This document shows, in pieces, positions 59,755-64,000 of a stretch of DNA of 64,000 bases. The DNA comes from Hirsutella rhossiliensis (lineage: Eukaryota; Ascomycota; Sordariomycetes; Hypocreales; Ophiocordycipitaceae). The translations under genes were made by a program, and so were the position numbers. Position 1 is the stretch's first letter; every line of letters begins with the position of its first letter. Below the pieces are notes generated by a model, which was not told the DNA's origin, ran no database searches, and saw nothing but the letters and a program-made list of their open reading frames with translations. The stretch lies in NCBI RefSeq assembly GCF_020360975.1, contig NW_025408674.1, positions 1,798,001-1,862,000 on the forward strand, in the 5' to 3' direction.

Positions 59755-60911
59755 AGGAGTCTCACAAGACTGGATCAGGAAGAACGGCAAACGATTCCAG
59801 GAAGACATGCGAAATAAGGATCGACAACAACGACGGGCAGTCTATAAACAACATAACAAAGAAGATACGGACGCAGCCCTTATGCTCACGAAACTCGGAC
59901 AACAACCCGAAGAGGAACAACGAAGTTTCGACGACACAAGCTCTGAAGAACAAGACACGCTACAAGAAACAGAAGACGAGGATGAACTCGCACCACCACC
60001 CTCACTACTAAGGAAAACGCCACGATTGGAGAACACGCTCCATACTTCGAAGAATTCGAAGAAATGCTCAAAATGGAACTCAACAAATACCTCAAATTCT
60101 CACGGAAAACCAACAAGCTGCATTGATTCGATACCAACCGGCACCACGCGGAGGAGACTACGCTGTGGCTATCGCCGCGGTCGACACCTTTACAGCCCTA
60201 CAACGAGAATGGCAACCACGAGGAGAATTTTCAGATGACCCAAGAACAGTGCTCAGTCACGAAGAGCACAAACATATTTCATGGATCTCATGCGTCTATT
60301 TGGACTGCATGATACACTTCCAGATGAAGGCACGACACGACGACGCCTTCCCAGTCAGATTCGACGGACAAATACTTTCGAAACCCTACCTAAGCACGGA
60401 ACTGGACTACTGGAAAATCGATCAACGTTACCCGAACGACCAAGTCATGTTATTGGAACCCGATTACGGCACGCCACTTGAATGCCGCGATGATTACGGT
60501 TCTTTAACGAGATGTCTTTCGGAAACATGCAAAATCCACAAACACGCCAAAATTGGGGAATGGCACAACGCCACTCGCTCTAAGGCATCCGAACCATCTA
60601 TCTTCACAAGACTCGCGCAACGAATCAGATGCGACGAAGAAGATTACAACGAATGTGCACACCCGAACTGCAAAGTTCACGAACACGAAAAGGCACGAGC
60701 ATGGCACAAACGACACAACGGTGCACCAAAGGACTACTGGCGACACCTACGAAGGCTACAAGCTACATTCGACCAAGGAAAAATTAACGCAGAAGAACTA
60801 CGCGCAAAACAGAAAGACGCAGAACGAAAACTCGATTCCTGGTACGAAAACGAACAGAATTGCGAAGCACGGTACGCAATCAACTGCGAAGCAGCACAAT
60901 GCAAACAACAC
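59707..60911 (+). other. Region with five C-x4-C-x2-H repeats between gag and protease
   Basis: Five copies of Cys-x4-Cys-x2-His occur: 59707-59733, 60291-60317, 60513-60539, 60654-60680 and 60885-60911. Copies 3 and 4 are longest and most alike (TCKIHKHAKIGEWH and NCKVHEHEKARAWH). They sit between the gag zinc knuckle and the protease, mostly in the open frame starting at 60123. The spacing suggests a repeated zinc-binding unit. Its role is unknown. Confidence 0.65.
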
Positions 60912-61994
60912 AGCGTTGAGAAACAAGAAATCTTCGATTGGCTACAAGAAATCAGTCTCTTGAGCCCCGACACGACACCACGCGACGAAAACATAAAGAA
61001 ACGATATCAACAACAAATCGAAGAAGAATACCCAAATGAAACGAATAAGGACCAGGCAAAAACGAGGTACGCCATCTGTAAAGGGCTACAGACTGGCACG
61101 ACACGACAAGATCAAGGACCCTATGCATGGCAACGGCAAGCCATGGCAACCAAATGGTATTGGACATCCAAATCGCGGGACATCACGTACACGCACTATT
61201 GGATTGCGGCGCGATGGGCAATTACGTTTCACCTAGAGTCATCAATCGTTACCGACTCCCATGGAGACACAAGAAAGATCCATATGAACTCACGAATATC
61301 GAAGGAGGCCTTCAACTATAACAACGGAATCATTGATATGGAGATTGATCACCTCGACATCAATATCCAGGGCCACGACGAACGAGTCGACTTCGACATC
61401 ATGGACATTGGAGAACACGACCTTGTGTTAGGGCTTCCATGGTTACAGGAGAGCAACCCACTGATCAACTGGAAAACTGGCCAGCTGCGTTGGAACGACG
61501 ACGCAAGTTTCCAAGACCAGCAGATTTGGGAGAAAGCAAAATTTTGCGATGATTTAGCCACTGAACAGGACGAAAGGGATGACCGTTCAAGCAAATCATT
61601 ACGGGCTTCAGCGATACAAACGAAAACAGCAACCGAACCGGCGGACACAACAAAATCGACTGACAAGACCCACGTACTGACCAACACGGCTGTACAACCT
61701 GGCATCCGACATAAACAGAACAAAGGACACAACAAGAAGATCCGAAGAGTTATTGCCACTCTAAGGAAAGACCTCGAACAAATCAACAAAGAGCTCGAGT
61801 CAAGGGAAACCAGCTCTCAAAAGAAAGAACAAAGCCCACAAGACAGAATGAAGAACATCCCACAGGAATACCGGAAATACGACAAACTCTTCAAGGAAGA
61901 ACTCGAGACAGGGTTACCGAACACAGTCAATGGGACCACGAAATTTGTCTCAAAGATGGAAGAACGCCGACGTTCCATAAGATTTACAACCTAA
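60123..61994 (+). pseudogene. Gypsy linker and retropepsin part of pol, with frame breaks
   Basis: A 623-codon open frame covers the Cys/His-repeat linker, the C-terminal half of the aspartic protease (DFDIMDIGEHDLVLGLPWL) and a Gln/Lys-rich spacer up to the reverse transcriptase. The protease active site itself (HALLDCGAMGNYVSP, Asp-Cys-Gly instead of the usual Asp-Ser/Thr-Gly) lies in another frame at 61127-61318, so two compensating shifts flank it. DCGA is seen in other fungal Gypsy elements. Confidence 0.8.
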
Positions 61995-62829
61995 ACGAAA
62001 AGCAACTGCAAACGCTACGCGACTACCTCGACGAGAATCTACGAAAGGGATACATACGAACATCAACATCCGAAGCAGGCTACCCAGTCATGTTTGTTCC
62101 AAAGAAAACGGCAAGCTACGACTAGTTGTCGACTACAGACGCCTAAACGATATTACAATGAAGGACCGAACACCATTACCGCTTATATCGGAACTACGAG
62201 ATCGACTGCACGGCAAAAAATGGTTTACGGCCCTCGATCTCAAAGGCGCCTACAACTTAATACGCATGAAAAAGGGACACGAATGGATGACAGCTTTCAG
62301 AACGAAATTCGGACTATTCGAATATCTGGTAATGCCATTTGGACTCACAAATGCACCAGCTACCTTCCAACGGATGATCAACAATGTCCTACGCGAACAC
62401 TTGGACATCTTTGTGGTAGTATACCTGGATGATATCCTAATCTTCTCGGACACCCTAGAAGAACACAAGGAACACGTCCACAAGGTACTCCGCGCACTTC
62501 AGAATGCGAAGTTACTGGTTGAACCAGAAAAAAGCAAGTTCCACACACAGGAAGTAGATTTCCTCGGACACACGATCTCACCAGGAGAGATACGAATGCA
62601 ACAAGACAAGATCAACTCAGTCAAAGAATGGCCAACGCCAAAGAACGTCAAGGACGTACAAAGTTTCCTAGGATTTGCGAATTACTACCGACGATTCATC
62701 AAAGATTTCGGAAAGATTGCAACACCACTACACGACTTAACGAAGAAGGAAAAAGAGTTTACATGGGACGACAAAGCCAACGAAGCTTTCAATGCATCAA
62801 AACGACGATTACGCAAGAACCGGTCTTAA
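61950..62829 (+). pseudogene. Gypsy reverse transcriptase
   Basis: Begins TPTFHKIYNLNEKQLQTL and runs through GYIRTSTSEAGYPVMFVPKK, FTALDLKGAYNLIRM, MPFGLTNAPATFQ and the catalytic YLDDIL (near 62424-62441), with FLGHTISPGEIRM and FLGFANYYRRFIKDFG following. All catalytic residues are intact. One base is missing in an A-run at 62105-62108 between VPKK and the VVDYRRLN block; otherwise the domain is open from 62158. Confidence 0.9.
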
Positions 62830-63240
62830 CCACCTTCGATCCAGAACGACAAATCGAACTCGAAACCGATGCATCAGACTTTGCTCTAGGAGCACAAATC
62901 GGACAGAAGGACGATGAAGGAAGACTACGACCAATTGCATTCTACTCGAAAAAGCTACATGGCGCAGAACTCAATTACCCCATCTACGACAAAGAATTCC
63001 TCGCAATCATTCAAGCTTTTAAGGAATTTCGACACTACCTTCTCGGAAGCAAACACAAAATCAAGGTCTACACAGATCACAAAACATCTCACATTTCGCG
63101 ACGACGCAACAATTGAACGGACGACAGATCCGATGGGCCGAATGTCTATCAGAATTCGACTACGAAATAATCCACAGAAAAGGAACAGAAAACGGTCGAG
63201 CTGATGCCCTCAGCCGACGATCCGACTACGACACAGGAGC
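62800..63240 (+). pseudogene. Gypsy RNase H domain
   Basis: LETDASDFALGAQIGQ carries the first catalytic Asp, followed by RPIAFYSKKL, the NYPIYDKEFLAII block and VYTDHK with the second part of the active site. Frame breaks occur at A-runs 62799-62802 and 63081-63084. After the second one the tether reads RWAECLSEFDYEIIHRKG and ADALSR, the standard link to integrase. Confidence 0.88.
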
Positions 63241-64000
63241 ACCTATTGTGAAAGGACAACTCCTTGAGCTCAACAATGAAGGGAATATGCAACAACGACA
63301 GCTTAACGCAATCTTCAAGGTCAATCCAGACGAAGGCCTTACGAAGAAGATCCAACAAGCCTACGATAAGGTTGATTGGGAACCACTTCCAGTTGTTTGG
63401 GAAGATGGCCTGGCAAAGCATCAAGGAAAGATCTTTGTACCAGAAGAACTTCAGGACGAAGTTATACGCGAAATTCACGAACACCCGACACACGGACACC
63501 AAGGAATCCGGAGGACGATGGAAAGAATTCGACGAATCTACGACTTTCCACGGATGAAGAAACGAATCAGCGAAACTATCAGAAAATGCGAACTTTGCGC
63601 ACGAAGCAAAGCTGAACGACACAAGCCATACGGAGAATTGCAACCGTTACCAGTACCAAAGAAACCATGGGACTCGATAGCTTTCGACCATATCACAAAG
63701 CTACCACCGTCAAAAGAACCCATGACCAACGTCAAGTACGACAGCATATTCGTCATTACCGACAGATTGACGAAGTACGGATACTTCTTACCGTACAAAG
63801 AAGCAAGCAACGCAGAAGAGCTAGCATATGTGTTCCTACGAACTATTGTCAGCAATCACGGACTACCGAACGAGATTGTCTCTGACAGAGGAAGCACATT
63901 TGTGGCCAAGTTTTGGCAAGCTCTCATGGCACAATTAGGAACGAAACATAAGCTCAGCACAGCTTATCACCCACAAACAGATGGACAAACAGAACGACTC
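63240..64000 (+). CDS. Gypsy integrase, partial at window end
   Basis: The zinc-binding H2C2 domain is visible (IHEHPTHGHQGIRRT, then CELCARSKAERH). The catalytic core starts PKKPWDSIAFDHI (first Asp) and continues through VITDRLTKYGYFLPY, IVSDRGSTFVAKFW (second Asp) and STAYHPQTDGQTERL, where the catalytic Glu sits right at the window end. The frame is open from about 63090 to 64000. The C-terminal domain and 3' LTR are outside the window. Confidence 0.88.

Larger units (their letters stand above)
58145..64000 (+). mobile_element. Gypsy LTR retrotransposon, 5' part, no RIP, runs off the window
   Basis: It starts with TGTTAC at the border of the RIP block. An LTR-like leader is followed by gag with a zinc knuckle, a Cys/His-repeat region, retropepsin, reverse transcriptase, RNase H and integrase, the Gypsy order. 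CA and TG are common, so RIP has not acted on this copy. Several single-base frameshifts break the coding frames. The integrase core and the 3' LTR are cut by the window end, so neither length nor age can be given. Confidence 0.92.

Noticed and set aside
1..64000. CRISPR arrays, bacterial operons, riboswitches
   Set aside because: No regularly spaced repeats; all genes have fungal introns and eukaryotic families.

Overview
The window looks like a filamentous ascomycete chromosome (Pezizomycotina, most likely Sordariomycetes/Hypocreales). It has short GT-AG introns of about 50-100 bp, GC-rich coding sequence, a LaeA-like methyltransferase, fungal terpene synthase, Yip1, RCC1 and Rtf2 homologues. 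Its repeats carry a strong repeat-induced point mutation (RIP) signature: CpA and TpG are almost absent and TpA is in excess. Exon structures were reconstructed by eye from splice sites, frame continuity and family motifs.

Layout. 1-11390 is a RIP-destroyed, AT-rich block. A reverse-strand Gypsy element can still be read in it (zinc knuckle near 5.9 kb, reverse transcriptase near 2.9 kb, integrase below 1.1 kb). 11418-13343 is a broken arginyl-tRNA synthetase copy. 13788-18130 holds two ordinary genes (Rtf2 homologue; C2H2 zinc-finger protein). 18671-28732 is a candidate small terpene cluster: an intact class I terpene synthase (-), an intact cytochrome P450 (+), a kinase relic, a D-amino-acid-oxidase-type flavoenzyme (-) and an MFS transporter (-). 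30415-30882 is a cysteine-rich, metallothionein-like small protein. 31.4-33.7 kb is a degraded or unresolved locus. 34116-48088 is ordinary gene space: RCC1 homologue, Yip1, GPI-anchored Ser/Thr-rich protein, small hypothetical protein, LaeA-like methyltransferase, NmrA-like protein and a second LaeA-like methyltransferase.

From 49 kb on the window is mobile DNA again. 49256-51367 is a decayed Fot1/pogo transposon with 44-bp inverted ends and TA flanks. 51755-54998 is a MULE with identical 71-bp inverted ends and a perfect 9-bp target duplication, but a frameshifted transposase. 55980-58144 is a second RIP-destroyed block. 58145 to the window end is the 5' part of a Gypsy LTR retrotransposon without RIP.

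The terpene synthase could make a sesquiterpene-type hydrocarbon, the P450 and the flavoenzyme could oxidise it, and the transporter could move it or a precursor. This is inference from adjacency only. The LaeA-like and NmrA-like genes about 16 kb away are families often tied to regulation of secondary metabolism, but nothing here links them to the cluster.
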